DNA from: Sphaerosporella brunnea
Lineage: Eukaryota; Ascomycota; Pezizomycetes; Pezizales; Pyronemataceae
Direction of reading: 5' to 3'
Assembly: GCA_008704415.1 (NCBI GenBank)
Contig: VXIS01000323.1
Span: 1 to 54,683 of the forward strand
DNA: 54,683 nucleotides
Position 1 is the first letter of the stretch; each line of letters begins with the position of its first letter. Made by a program: the position numbers and the translations under genes. Below are positions 1 to 13,313 of the stretch, one piece after another. The notes beneath the pieces are model-generated. The model did no database searches and was not told the origin of the DNA. It worked only from the letters and a program-made list of their open reading frames with translations.

Positions 1-22
1 CCGGGCATTCAGAGCCGCTAGG

Positions 23-532
23 TTAACAGTCCAAGTGGCGCACAAGGCGCTCATCTGAGATCACGGCCAAACGAGGTACCCCAGGAGCGCATCCTGATGT
101 CGTCGATAGGCTGAACGCGGGTTCGGGGTATTCGGGCTCTGACGAGGTGGCCGTGGTTCCGGCGGGGTGGCCGGGGCGAGGCGAGGTGGATCGGGGTCGG
201 GCGAGGCTTTCTCCGCCTCGTCGAGCCTTGTGCGCCGTCGGGGCGCCCCGACCCATGCACAGCTCTACACTGACGACGGGATGAACCGATCCTTCAGTCC
301 TTGTTGCAGGCTGTCCTGGGACCCATTTGTTATTCACCCATCGTAGGGCTCCAGGATACGCTGCAGTCGTGGGATCCGGGTTGCGCAGCTGCGTAATCGC
401 CGCATTTGACCAGACTCTGTTGTCGGTGGTCGGAAACTCCAAGCCGAGTGTCACGGTAATGGCTGTCCGGAGGCCACGCTCCAGTGCCAGCAGGAAGTTC
501 GTTGTTGACAGCAATACTCGGATCTCCATCAT
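23..532 (-). CDS. Unrecognised 169-codon ORF in the left arm
   Basis: This is the longest frame in the outer part of the arm. It begins at an ATG near 530 on the minus strand. The first 80 codons have a plausible protein composition (a LERGLRTAITVTLGLE stretch and a WVNNKWVPGQ stretch); the remainder is low-complexity Pro/Arg/Ser from GC-rich DNA. In the right arm the same frame is broken by a one-base difference near 13288, so at most one arm encodes the full frame. A short helical, Glu-rich stretch lies just upstream in the same sense (right arm about 12940-13000). It could be the remnant of a retroelement gag, but nothing diagnostic is visible. A non-coding frame is equally possible. Confidence 0.2.
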   Translation of the reverse strand: MMEIRVLLSTTNFLLALERGLRTAITVTLGLEFPTTDNRVWSNAAITQLRNPDPTTAAYPGALRWVNNKWVPGQPATRTEGSVHPVVSVELCMGRGAPTAHKARRGGESLARPRSTSPRPGHPAGTTATSSEPEYPEPAFSLSTTSGCAPGVPRLAVISDERLVRHLDC

Positions 533-3500
533 ATGACTACAGCTTCACATCCTTTACGCCGAAAACCGAAGTCCCGGCACCCCCCGTCCGGTGAAGTGGC
601 GCAACTGTAGGTGCAAATCCACCATTTCTTGTTCAGCCGGTTGATTTCCTCGCGGTGTCGGCGCAATCCTCCGCCTCATAGTTTGCATCAGCCTTGAGCA
701 ACAGAGACACCAACAGTGGGCGTCGTCTCCTGGTGCGTGATATCGATCGTCGCTCATCATGTTCGGTTATAACACGGACAGCGATGTATCGGTAATGTTC
801 TCAGTACCGCGGGAAGTGTGGGGACTTTCCACGGGGACGGGTGCAAGCCGGCACCTCGCGGTAATATCCCAACAAGGGACCGCTATGTGTACAAGGCACA
901 GTACTGTGCTGATGTCTTCAGCCTGAGCAACAGCGGGTTCGTGGTCGTGGTCGTCGTCGTGGTCATGTTTTCGTGATCGTTGTCGCGGGATTTTTTCAGG
1001 TGCACTGCTCGCTCCGTTTCTCGTGAGGCTGTAGAACCGGACACAAGGTGCTGTTACAGTCTAGGACGAGACGTTAGACGTTAGGTGCAAACATGATGGC
1101 TGGGGAAACCTCACCCCGAGTTACACTTCCGCCCTCGAGATCTGAACCCTCGAGATCCTCAAGACATGAACTCTCGAGATATTAACCCCACAAGGACTCT
1201 GGGGTGACCGACCTCTGGGCAACAACGTGACATTGCGTTCGGTGGTGTGGCTACACCACCAAAGTGCGTCAAATCGACTCGAAATGTAGGAAGCAAACAG
1301 CGAGGACGGCAGCGGTTGATGTTTCTCGGCAACAGTGTTTACAACGGCCAGTCCTCTGGCCGGCTGCGTTGGGACGATGTGGGCTGACCAAAAGCTCGGC
1401 TGGCTGTTTGGGCGGCCGCCGTGATATCGGCGGGGCTCATACAGAATGCGTGGGCCCTGTGTGTGTGTCCAGAAGGGGGGGATTTGGTATGTATCTATCC
1501 TGAGGTCTGGGACTCCATTTGGGCGATGCCCAGCCACCGATATAGGAAAACAACGAGATCTACACGTGCCATTCGCCGTCTGGACTGACCTTCGGAGTCG
1601 GCTGGGCGGACGGACCGCAGGATCGAAAAGCACTGCACTCCGCTCGGTGGATGCCTCGCACCGTAATCTTGAACATCGAAACATCCACTAAAGGCCAGCC
1701 ATCGTTTCCGCACTGGTCACCGCGTTAAAATTCAGCAGCAGTGCTGTTCCATTCTCTGGCATCCTGGCAGACATCATCGGTGTCTGTCCGTTCGTCATCT
1801 AGGATTCCGAGAACCGTACCCCGATTCACGATCTTCGCAGCCCAGTCAAATCGGGCGATGGAAGTCCAAGCAAGCGGACAGCGGGGGGAGTGATGTGTTT
1901 ATTTCGGAGGCTCGGACATCCAGCGTTCCCTCCGCATCTCTGATTGCTGACGAGCGGATCCCAAAACAAACGAAAATACACACGCCTACACGTCATCGGT
2001 CAACGTGCTCCAAATCCGTCCGAATCGGCCCCGCACGCCATCGACGGACAGAGTCGTGTAGGCCGGCATTCCCGTCGGCGTCGCGCTGATGGGGTTGCTG
2101 CTGGACCGTGCTGTTGGGATCATACTGGAGGAGGTGCGGATCGCAACGGTCAACAGCCGATGCGATGTCGATGGACGCGGTCACGAGGATGTGTGCGGTG
2201 GCGGTGCCAGGATCGCACTGGTGTTGAGATATCGATATTGCCGCGGTCAAACGGTCGGCCGAAACCCCGAAAACTGGGGAGCAGTTCCAGTGCTGAGGAA
2301 CGGGGATACGCGGGAGACAAGAAACGCGGGATCACAACGGAAAGAGGCCGAGAAGGCATAATGTGTTGGTGGCCGTTAAAGGACCAGCCGCGGTAACTGC
2401 GACCGAAAGCGTCCTTGCGAGGCAAGACGTCTCAGCCCCAGTTGATGCTGCCTTCCGTTGGTGTCTGGTGGCTTTGACCAGCGATATGTCGACACGGTGA
2501 ATTACGGCAACCGAGATCCTGACGCAGACATGATTTTCACGTTCGACCATCGCCTTGTGCGGTTAGCGGGTAAACGAAGGACTGACATCAAGCTAGTCAC
2601 GTCGCAATAAGTGAGCGGCCGGCTCATCGACACAGACGTGTATGTCGTGAACGCATAACGGATGGGTAGGGTCAAAACTGTCGGCCAAGTGTTTGATCTC
2701 CTCGCGTAGACTGTATCTTCGTAAACCCGACACGCACCGACGTTCACTCGTCTCGTCGGTCACAAGGAAAAGGACGCAAACGCATACCTAAAGCAGTATA
2801 GGCGTGAAGGCGCAGACCGGGGCAATAGGTGGAATGGGTGGGGGACCACGGTGCAACGCTGTTGCGATATAGAGTGTGCGTCACTCTATACTCTGGATAT
2901 GGCGTCCGAGTATGAACTGCTATACGGGGGTTAGATAGCGATGTACTTAGATTACGGTTTGGAGCGTCTACCGTCAACAAACGCGACGATAGGTCCAGAA
3001 TCCTAGGGCGCACTGGATTCAAGAATGCTGAGGGGGTAGATCCGAAATGCTTTGCGATTCGGGCGGCGTGCGGAGGGCGCGCAACCGAGAACCGCTTTGC
3101 GGAACTGTCTACGGTAAAAAGGAAACGTTAGTTTTGGCCATCAAATCTGAAAATAACCCGTAAGGAGGTGCGGAGATCGTTACCTGCAACAGATGCAAAC
3201 GAGTGGGCGTGGATATACGAGTCGCTGACCTAACAGATGACGGGGCACGCAGATGGGCTAGCGTACGGGTCACCGTGAGATTCCAGACATCATACCGTTG
3301 GGGATTTTCTTGTCGGCAGGTAGCACTTGCGGTTCAAACAACCCACAGGCAGGTGGCAAGCCACGGCGGAACGAACAGAGTGTCAAAAAGGAAGCGGAAT
3401 TCGTGCAATCGAGGAAAGAAAGCCGAGGCGGAAGTCGACCAAGGCCAGTGCCGTGAACAGTGCGGCGCATACGAAGCTCCAGCCCTGGAATGCTGCAGAA

Positions 3501-3829
3501 ACGTTTGAGGAGGGGGACGGGCGCTTTATTTATATTATTCTGGCGCCCTCGCATCTCTATCCTCGAGACAGGAAATAGACTCTCGCTGCGGATTGCAGTG
3601 TTGCGTTGACGCGTCACCTTCTTTCATCGATGACGCTGTTAGACTCCTTATCCGGAGCCGCAACCTATATAGCATACACTTTGCAACCTAACCTAAATGT
3701 TCCCGGCCGGGATATCGACTCGCAAGGTTGGAGCGGATATCAGACTTCATGCCCTTTGGGTTCCGAGGTTCCATCGTGGATATTTTGTTGCGTGAACGAC
3801 GCGTGTTCTCTGCACGTGCTGGCATACTT

Positions 3830-3844
3830 CCTAACCCTAACCCT
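3830..3844. repeat. Telomere-like motif, left arm
   Basis: CCTAACCCTAACCCT, two and a half units of the CCCTAA/TTAGGG telomere repeat common in filamentous fungi. It is too short to be a chromosome end and lies inside the arm, not at its edge. Confidence 0.6.
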
Positions 3845-4046
3845 TGCGAACACGCTCGAAAGGAGTACGTAAGCCACGGAAGGCGCCGACGACCTACTCG
3901 CATCCAACACTAACCGTAAACGTATTGCCCCCATTTCGACCGCCCGATATGTGATGATATAATGATAGAACGTCACTCCGTGAGGACGCGACGTTCCTGC
4001 TCTTTGTTCCGTCAACACGTTGAGCCTACCGCATATATAAACTGTG

Positions 4047-4062
4047 TATATATATATATATA
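4047..4062. repeat. TA dinucleotide tract (mirror at 9508-9523)
   Basis: About eight TA units in an AT-rich pocket of an otherwise GC-balanced arm. The mirror copy has the same length, so this tract did not vary between arms, unlike the C run at 12264. Confidence 0.85.
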
Positions 4063-5093
4063 AACTGTACATATAGTGTGTATGTATATACTTTATCGTA
4101 TGCATTTACCTTATTGTATGCATCCATCCACCTCCAAAGTTCCAGCCCCGGAACGTTGTGGACCCGTACCGCTGTATCGCCCGCTCACGGTTTCAACATC
4201 CCGATCGAAATTACACTTCCATACCGATGCCAAACCTACCACGCGTCTAGGGCGCGACATCAACATCGAGAGCATCCCACGCCGCAATCCAGACCATCTG
4301 TCGACGTGAAAGTCACCGCAGTTAGTGGAACGAACCTACGGCTTATCGGAACGACAGCTAAATCGAGTGCCGGAAACTATCGCTCGCAAACGTTGATAAT
4401 ATAGGAAACGTAGTGCGTGTCTGGAATCAACTATCCCGGCTATCGGCTCACGCCGGATTGGGCGTTTGACCAGCGTACTGGAAGTTTGGCGGTACTTCAA
4501 CTTCTGCGCTTCACACCCGACCTCTGCCGCCTGTTTCTGTGCACGTCGCCTGGGAGTGGTGTTCCGTCCAGGTGAAGCGAAACTCCGATATCTTTGCGCG
4601 TCAGTCCTGCCGCATCTGCACGGGAAACGCTGGCCGTTGCCTCCTCCCCCCAGCCGTCATCTGTGTAGCCGCTTCACGGGTCTCCCCTCGTCATGCCTCC
4701 GGCTAATAGTACGTTTACCGCCCAGTTTGCGCTCCACCCCCTTTCAACTATCAAGTCCCCAATTCCTCCGTCGCCCGTCCGCCGCCGAAACTGTGATCCC
4801 ACCGAATCCGGCGAACTCGGCTTCGGAATCTAGCGGGCCTCCTGGACGCGGGCAACGGGCAAAGCGGACCAGCGCAGCGTATAGTTGCGCAGCGCACATC
4901 GATCGCGTCCAGCCAGGCGCTGCGACCAGTTTGGCGATCTGGCTTCGTGCGCGGTCCTGGATCGGGACTGTCGTCTTTGCCGGCTCCGCCGCGCCCTTTC
5001 GATTCTGCCAGTAGCTCGCCGTACACGGCATCGAGTGATATCCAGTCCACGGCGTCTGTTCTCGTCGACAGAGTTGGTCAGGAGGTGTTACAC

Positions 5094-6059
5094 CAGGACT
5101 GCCAATAGACCGTGCAGTCCGGCTTTCGGCGAGGTCGGAACCCGGTTGAATTAAACGGGCTTTTCCAATCGAGGCCCGTTTGGACCAGGCATTTTGGACC
5201 GAGATCCGGGTTCCCACGGGCGCCGGGTGGGCTGCGTGACATGCAGGCGCCCACAGGGCCCGCCAGGCACCCGAACTATCTACCATCGTTTTAAATAACA
5301 CACGAACCCCCGAGACGACGTTAAACTGAGTCCCCCACAAACCGCAATCATTCCACCCAAAAACCACTAGTCATTCCATCTCCGCTGCCCGAGTTTCCGA
5401 ATCGCTCAACATACGTCCGACCTTCTCGATCTGCGAGCCCGGACCATACACAAGAGCCTGGGGCGCCCCGGACTTGAGGCATTCGATTCCTTCGATGACA
5501 TCGCCGCGGACGAAGCTCGCCGATCGGTCATTGTGTATCGACCTCTGCAATCAGAGTATTCAGAGACAGCGATCTCTCCCTGCATGAATAACAAGAGTAG
5601 AAGGTACATACCCACTCAACATGCGTTCGGACTCAGTTGACATCGCAGGAATGGCGTTCAATTCTACACCCATCCGGGGGAGATCTCTTCCCACCAGGCC
5701 TGCAACACCGCTGTCCAGAGCCTTCACCCAATAGTCCTGCATTTCCCTCGCGGAAATGAGACCGCCACATGAATACGTCCTCGGCGACCACGAAAACGGC
5801 ACGGCACACAAACACCCCGTAGACGGTTTAGCGGAATGCTGATGACCGGCCAGGGATGCCCAGGTTTCGACCACTTATTGCGTTCGGAGATTGCCCCCTG
5901 ATCGGCACGATCGACATATCTGCACAAACGGAACCCCCAGGCGTCTGTCAGACATCCAGACATTCACATCGCCGCGCGGAGCCTATCCGACAAGCGCGAC
6001 TCGCGCCCCAGCCCGGCTACTTGTGGGGCCCCGTTTCCCCCCGTCCATTGGCACCTCTG
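5094..6059 (+). mobile_element. Old hAT-like non-autonomous element, left arm
   Basis: The left end (CAGGACTGCCAATAGACCG, followed by a cagtccggcttt stretch) and the right end (a gtggggcccc block, then tccattggcacctctg) match, in order, the two ends of the better preserved hAT-like elements at 23660-24569 and 27580-28428. The inner cgtttggaccaggc block and a downstream ccatctccgctgcccg block are also shared. The length of about 0.97 kb is close to those copies. Flanking 8-mers do not match, so the target duplication has decayed or the boundaries are off. Confidence 0.42.
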
Positions 6060-6781
6060 TAGGTCTTGACCCAGCACTTGATGGGGGTGTTCCTGAGGTT
6101 TTGGACATGCGCAATCCTTCCCGCCGCGTCGGCGTGTGTTTTTCGCCGACTACACGCCTCATCAATGTTGACACCTGCGGGGGGGGGTCGTTTTTTTGTG
6201 AGGATGATGGTGGCTTTGCGTCGTTGGTTGGCGGTCATGGTCGTCGTTGGGCGCGATTGTCGTGCAAGTGCCAGTGGGCTGTGAGTGCCGATCAGGAGGA
6301 TGGTCGCGCGCAGCTGGACGCGCCGTCCGGAAGTTGCCTGCTCAACACGCCGCCGAATTGCGGCGGCATGTGGTGCAGAACTGCCCAGGCGCTGGGGAAA
6401 AGCTCGGAGGGCATTCACAAGGCGGTCAGTCACATCCGAATCGTATCTCGCATGCGTCAGTGAATGCCAGAGAAGCTCGGGGCAGCTACTTCCTCGTGTG
6501 AGGCAAAACAATACAGCTCCAGCCGAAGCGGGTGATTTCACACCGGATACCTACGATATGTGTTTCGAAGCCGGTAGATCAGCTGCCAACGTCGGTCGTC
6601 GCGGCCGCCGCGACCGCGCCCATTTTTCCATCGCTCGCATCGCAGGACCAGGAGCTTATCCATCCTTGCCGATTTGCGCCAGCACGAGCAGCTGCGGACC
6701 CTCAACGCCAGCGTTCGCGGCTCGTCGCAAACACGACCGGTGGCGCAAACGTACTGCCCCGCACTCGGATTACGATGCAAT

Positions 6782-6786
6782 CGCTC
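6782..6786. other. Palindrome centre (5-nt loop)
   Basis: The two arms meet at GATGCAAT-CGCTC-ATTGCATC. A spacer this short means single-stranded DNA here would snap into a perfect hairpin. That is expected both of fold-back synthesis or read artefacts and of genuine inverted duplications. Confidence 0.95.
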
Positions 6787-7510
6787 ATTGCATCGTCATC
6801 CGAGTGCGGGGCAGTACGTTTGCGCCACCGGGTCGTGTTTGCCGACGAGCCGCGAACGCTCGGCGTTGAGGGTCCGCAGCTGCTCGTGCTGGGCGCAATC
6901 GGCAAGGATGGATAAGCTCCTGGTCCTGGCTGCGAGGATGGAAAAATTGGGCGCGGTCGCGGCGGCGGCGACGACGACGTTGGCAGCTGGTCTACCGGCT
7001 TCGAAAACACATATCGTAGGTATTCCGGTGTGAAATCCACCCGCTTCGGCTGGAGCTGGTATTGTTTTGCCTCACACGAGGAAGTAGCTGCCCGGAGCTT
7101 CTTGGCATTCACTGACGCATGCGAGATACGATTCGGATGTGACTGACCGCTTGTGAATGCCCTCCGAGCTTTCCCCAGCGCCTGGGCAGTTCTGCACCAC
7201 CATGCCGCGCAATTCGGCGGCGTGTTGAGCGGCAACTTCCGGCGGCGCGTCCAGCTGCGCCGATCCATCCTCCTGATCGGCACTCACAGCCCACTGGCAC
7301 TTGCACGACAATCGCGCCCAACGACGACCATGACCGCCAACCAACGACGCAAAGCCACCATCATCCTCACAAACAAACGACCCCCCCCGCAGGTGTCAAC
7401 ATTGATGAGGCGTGTAGTCGGCGAAAACACACGCCGACGCGGCGGGGAAGGATTGCGCATGTCCAAAACCTCAGGAACACCCCCCATCAAGTGCTGGGTC
7501 AAGACCTCCA

Positions 7511-8476
7511 GAGGTGCCAATGGACGGGGGGAAACGGGGCCCCACAAAGTAGGCCGGGCTGGGGCGCGAGTCGCGCTTGTCGGATAGGCTCCGCGCGGCG
7601 ATGTGAATGTCTGGATGTCTGACAGACGCCTGGGGGTTCCGTTTGTGCAGATATGTCGATCGTGCCGATCAGGGGGCAATCTCCGAACGCAATAAGTGGT
7701 CGAAACCTGGGCATCCCTGGCCGGTCATCAGCATTCCGCTAAACCGTCTACGGGGTGTTTGTGTGCCGTGCCGTTTTCGTGGTCGCCGAGGACGTATTCA
7801 TGTGGCGGTCTCATTTCCGCGAGGGAAATGCAGGACTATTGGGTGAAGGCTCTGGACAGCGGTGTTGCAGGCCTGGTGGGAAGAGATCTCCCCCGGATGG
7901 GTGTAGAATTGAACGCCATTCCTGCGATGTCAACTGAGTCCGAACGCATGTTGAGTGGGTATGTACCTTCTACTCTTGTTATTCATGCAGGGAGAGATCG
8001 CTGTCTCTGAATACTCTGATTGCAGAGGTCGATACACAATGACCGATCGGCGAGCTTCGTCCGCGGCGATGTCATCGAAGGAATCGAATGCCTCAAGTCC
8101 GGGGCGCCCCAGGCTCTTGTGTATGGTCCGGGCTCGCAGATCGAGAAGGTCGGACGTATGTTGAGCGATTCGGAAACTCGGGCAGCGGAGATGGAATGAC
8201 TAGTGGTTTTTGGGTGGAATGATTGCGGTTTGTGGGGGACTCAGTTTAACGTCGTCTCGGGGGTTCGTGTGTTATTTAAAACGATGGTAGATAGTTCGGG
8301 TGCCTGGCGGGCCCTGTGGGCGCCTGCATGTCACGCAGCCCACCCGGCGCCCGTGGGAACCCGGATCTCGGTCCAAAATGCCTGGTCCAAACGGGCCTCG
8401 ATTGGAAAAGCCCGTTTAATTCAACCGGGTTCCGACCTCGCCGAAAGCCGGACTGCACGGTCTATTGGCAGTCCTG
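7511..8476 (-). mobile_element. Old hAT-like non-autonomous element, right arm
   Basis: Palindromic mirror of the copy at 5094-6059, with the same diverged ends and blocks. Its presence shows that the palindrome DNA shares a repeat family with the rest of the window and is not a contaminant. Confidence 0.42.
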
Positions 8477-9725
8477 GTGTAACACCTCCTGACCAACTCT
8501 GTCGACGAGAACAGACGCCGTGGACTGGATATCACTCGATGCCGTGTACGGCGAGCTACTGGCAGAATCGAAAGGGCGCGGCGGAGCCGGCAAAGACGAC
8601 AGTCCCGATCCAGGACCGCGCACGAAGCCAGATCGCCAAACTGGTCGCAGCGCCTGGCTGGACGCGATCGATGTGCGCTGCGCAACTATACGCTGCGCTG
8701 GTCCGCTTTGCCCGTTGCCCGCGTCCAGGAGGCCCGCTAGATTCCGAAGCCGAGTTCGCCGGATTCGGTGGGATCACAGTTTCGGCGGCGGACGGGCGAC
8801 GGAGGAATTGGGGACTTGATAGTTGAAAGGGGGTGGAGCGCAAACTGGGCGGTAAACGTACTATTAGCCGGAGGCATGACGAGGGGAGACCCGTGAAGCG
8901 GCTACACAGATGACGGCTGGGGGGAGGAGGCAACGGCCAGCGTTTCCCGTGCAGATGCGGCAGGACTGACGCGCAAAGATATCGGAGTTTCGCTTCACCT
9001 GGACGGAACACCACTCCCAGGCGACGTGCACAGAAACAGGCGGCAGAGGTCGGGTGTGAAGCGCAGAAGTTGAAGTACCGCCAAACTTCCAGTACGCTGG
9101 TCAAACGCCCAATCCGGCGTGAGCCGATAGCCGGGATAGTTGATTCCAGACACGCACTACGTTTCCTATATTATCAACGTTTGCGAGCGATAGTTTCCGG
9201 CACTCGATTTAGCTGTCGTTCCGATAAGCCGTAGGTTCGTTCCACTAACTGCGGTGACTTTCACGTCGACAGATGGTCTGGATTGCGGCGTGGGATGCTC
9301 TCGATGTTGATGTCGCGCCCTAGACGCGTGGTAGGTTTGGCATCGGTATGGAAGTGTAATTTCGATCGGGATGTTGAAACCGTGAGCGGGCGATACAGCG
9401 GTACGGGTCCACAACGTTCCGGGGCTGGAACTTTGGAGGTGGATGGATGCATACAATAAGGTAAATGCATACGATAAAGTATATACATACACACTATATG
9501 TACAGTTTATATATATATATATACACAGTTTATATATGCGGTAGGCTCAACGTGTTGACGGAACAAAGAGCAGGAACGTCGCGTCCTCACGGAGTGACGT
9601 TCTATCATTATATCATCACATATCGGGCGGTCGAAATGGGGGCAATACGTTTACGGTTAGTGTTGGATGCGAGTAGGTCGTCGGCGCCTTCCGTGGCTTA
9701 CGTACTCCTTTCGAGCGTGTTCGCA

Positions 9726-9740
9726 AGGGTTAGGGTTAGG
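9726..9740. repeat. Telomere-like motif, right arm
   Basis: AGGGTTAGGGTTAGG, the mirror copy of 3830-3844. Its orientation is opposite to that of the left-arm copy, as expected from the palindrome. It may be a telobox-type protein-binding site or a trace of an old chromosome end. Confidence 0.6.
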
Positions 9741-12263
9741 AAGTATGCCAGCACGTGCAGAGAACACGCGTCGTTCACGCAACAAAATATCCACGATGGA
9801 ACCTCGGAACCCAAAGGGCATGAAGTCTGATATCCGCTCCAACCTTGCGAGTCGATATCCCGGCCGGGAACATTTAGGTTAGGTTGCAAAGTGTATGCTA
9901 TATAGGTTGCGGCTCCGGATAAGGAGTCTAACAGCGTCATCGATGAAAGAAGGTGACGCGTCAACGCAACACTGCAATCCGCAGCGAGAGTCTATTTCCT
10001 GTCTCGAGGATAGAGATGCGAGGGCGCCAGAATAATATAAATAAAGCGCCCGTCCCCCTCCTCAAACGTTTCTGCAGCATTCCAGGGCTGGAGCTTCGTA
10101 TGCGCCGCACTGTTCACGGCACTGGCCTTGGTCGACTTCCGCCTCGGCTTTCTTTCCTCGATTGCACGAATTCCGCTTCCTTTTTGACACTCTGTTCGTT
10201 CCGCCGTGGCTTGCCACCTGCCTGTGGGTTGTTTGAACCGCAAGTGCTACCTGCCGACAAGAAAATCCCCAACGGTATGATGTCTGGAATCTCACGGTGA
10301 CCCGTACGCTAGCCCATCTGCGTGCCCCGTCATCTGTTAGGTCAGCGACTCGTATATCCACGCCCACTCGTTTGCATCTGTTGCAGGTAACGATCTCCGC
10401 ACCTCCTTACGGGTTATTTTCAGATTTGATGGCCAAAACTAACGTTTCCTTTTTACCGTAGACAGTTCCGCAAAGCGGTTCTCGGTTGCGCGCCCTCCGC
10501 ACGCCGCCCGAATCGCAAAGCATTTCGGATCTACCCCCTCAGCATTCTTGAATCCAGTGCGCCCTAGGATTCTGGACCTATCGTCGCGTTTGTTGACGGT
10601 AGACGCTCCAAACCGTAATCTAAGTACATCGCTATCTAACCCCCGTATAGCAGTTCATACTCGGACGCCATATCCAGAGTATAGAGTGACGCACACTCTA
10701 TATCGCAACAGCGTTGCACCGTGGTCCCCCACCCATTCCACCTATTGCCCCGGTCTGCGCCTTCACGCCTATACTGCTTTAGGTATGCGTTTGCGTCCTT
10801 TTCCTTGTGACCGACGAGACGAGTGAACGTCGGTGCGTGTCGGGTTTACGAAGATACAGTCTACGCGAGGAGATCAAACACTTGGCCGACAGTTTTGACC
10901 CTACCCATCCGTTATGCGTTCACGACATACACGTCTGTGTCGATGAGCCGGCCGCTCACTTATTGCGACGTGACTAGCTTGATGTCAGTCCTTCGTTTAC
11001 CCGCTAACCGCACAAGGCGATGGTCGAACGTGAAAATTCATGTCTGCGTCAGGATCTCGGTTGCCGTAATTCACCGTGTCGACATATCGCTGGTCAAAGC
11101 CACCAGACACCAACGGAAGGCAGCATCAACTGGGGCTGAGACGTCTTGCCTCGCAAGGGACGCTTTCGGTCGCAGTTACCGCGGCTGGTCCTTTAACCGG
11201 CCACCAACACATTATGCCTTCTCGGCCTCTTTCCGTTGTGATCCCGCGTTTCTTGTCTCCCGCGTATCCCCGTTCCTCAGCACTGGAACTGCTCCCCAGT
11301 TTTCGGGGTTTCGGCCGACCGTTTGACCGCGGCAATATCGATATCTCAACACCAGTGCGATCCTGGGCACCGCCACCGCACACATCCTCGTGACCGCGTC
11401 CATCGACATCGCATCGGCTGTTGACCGTTGCGATCCGCACCTCCTCCAGTATGATCCCAACAGCACGGTCCAGCAGCAACCCCATCAGCGCGACGCCGAC
11501 GGGAATGCCGGCCTACACGACTCTGTCCGTCGATGGCGTGCGGGGCCGATTCGGACGGATTTGGAGCACGTTGACCGATGACGTGTAGGCGTGTGTATTT
11601 TCGTTTGTTTTGGGATCCGCTCGTCAGCAATCAGAGATGCGGAGGGAACGCTGGATGTCCGAGCCTCCGAAATAAACACATCACTCCCCCCGCTGTCCGC
11701 TTGCTTGGACTTCCATCGCCCGATTTGACTGGGCTGCGAAGATCGTGAATCGGGGTACGGTTCTCGGAATCCTAGATGACGAACGGACAGACACCGATGA
11801 TGTCTGCCAGGATGCCAGAGAATGGAACAGCACTGCTGCTGAATTTTAACGCGGTGACCAGTGCGGAAACGATGGCTGGCCTTTAGTGGATGTTTCGATG
11901 TTCAAGATTACGGTGCGAGGCATCCACCGAGCGGAGTGCAGTGCTTTTCGATCCTGCGGTCCGTCCGCCCAGCCGACTCCGAAGGTCAGTCCAGACGGCG
12001 AATGGCACGTGTAGATCTCGTTGTTTTCCTATATCGGTGGCTGGGCATCGCCCAAATGGAGTCCCAGACCTCAGGATAGATACATACCAAATCCCCCCCT
12101 TCTGGACACACACACAGGGCCCACGCATTCTGTATGAGCCCCGCCGATATCACGGCGGCCGCCCAAACAGCCAGCCGAGCTTTTTGGTCAGCCCACATCG
12201 TCCCAACGCAGCCGGCCAAGAGGACTGGCCGTTGTAAACACTGTTGCCGAGAAACATCAACCG

Positions 12264-12276
12264 CCCCCCCCCCCCC
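12264..12276. repeat. C13 tract present in one arm only
   Basis: A run of 13 C sits here, while the left arm has a single matching base near 1315. This run accounts for most of the jump in the mirror offset (13574 to 13588). Length differences at homopolymers are typical of uncorrected long-read error. Confidence 0.9.
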
Positions 12277-13313
12277 TGCCGTCCTCGCTGTTTGCTTCCT
12301 ACATTTCGAGTCGATTTGACGCACTTTGGTGGTGTAGCCACACCACCGAACGCAATGTCAACGTTGTTGCCCAGAGGTCGGTCACCCAGAGTCCTTGTGG
12401 GGTTAATATCTCGAGAGTTCATGTCTTGAGGATCTCGAGGGTTCAGATCTCGAGGGCGGAAGTGTAACTCGGGGTGAGGTTTCCCCAGCCATCATGTTTG
12501 CACCTAACGTCTAACGTCTCGTCCTAGACTGGTAACAGCACCTTGTGTCCGGTTCTACAGCCTCACGAAGAAACGGGAGCGAGCAGTGCACCTGAAAAAA
12601 TCCCGCGACAACGATCACGAAAACATGACCACGACGACGACCACGACCACGAACCCGCTGTTGCTCAGGCTGAAGACATCAGCACAGTACTGTGCCTTGT
12701 ACACATAGCGGTCCCTTGTTGGGATATTACCGCGAGGTGCCGGCTTGCACCCGTCCCCGTGGAAAGTCCCCACACTTCCCGCGGTACTGAGAACATTACC
12801 GATACATCGCTGTCCGTGTTATAACCGAACATGATGAGCGACGATCGATATCACGCACCAGGAGACGACGCCCACTGTTGGTGTCTCTGTTCTCAAGGCT
12901 GATGCAAACTATGAGGCGGAGGATTGCGCCGACACCGCGAGGAAATCAACCGGCTGAACAAAGAAATGGTGGATTTGCACCTACAGTTGCGCCACTTCAC
13001 CGGACGGGGGGTGCCGGGACTTCGGGTTTGCGGCGTAAAGGATGTGAAGCTGTAGTCATATGATGGAGATCCGAGTATTGCTGTCAACAACGACTTCCTG
13101 CTGGCACTGGAGCGTGGCCTCCGGACAGCCATTACCGTGACACTCGGCTTGGAGGTTCCGACCACCGACAACAGAGTCTGGTCAAATGCGGCGATTACGC
13201 AGCTGCGCAACCCGGATCCCACGACTGCAGCGTATCCTGGAGCCCTACGATGGGTGAATAACAAATGGGTCCCAGGACAGCCTGCAAACAAGGACTGAAG
13301 GATCGGTTCATCC

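Larger units (their letters stand above)
1..6781. repeat. Left arm of a 13.6-kb palindrome
   Basis: This arm is the reverse complement of 6787-13591. Paired positions sum to 13568 at the centre, 13570 over most of the arm, 13574 near 1.5 kb and 13592 at the outer edge, so the arms differ only by small indels and scattered substitutions. Several differences are homopolymer or single-base changes, for example near 300 and 440. The arm ends exactly at base 1, so either the contig starts here or the repeat continues outside the window. Open frames are mirrored in both arms and none has a recognisable domain or start context. A few stretches look like decayed coding sequence, but I cannot name them. 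Confidence 0.97.

Noticed and set aside
3749..3800. MPFGF reading like the RT VMPFG box in the left arm
   Set aside because: No neighbouring RT motifs in the same or adjacent frames.
3830..3844. Telomere end within the palindrome
   Set aside because: Only two and a half units, internal to the arm. The same word occurs at 21978 and inside the LTRs of element C, so it is not diagnostic of a chromosome end.
4744..5367. 207-codon ORF on the minus strand and its mirror at 8203-8826
   Set aside because: It runs through the old hAT-like element, has no domain and a composition typical of GC-rich non-coding DNA. The two copies are one sequence seen twice in the palindrome.
5891..7283. Several 120-195-codon ORFs around the palindrome centre
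   Set aside because: They read through the symmetric centre or mirror each other, with no recognisable motif.
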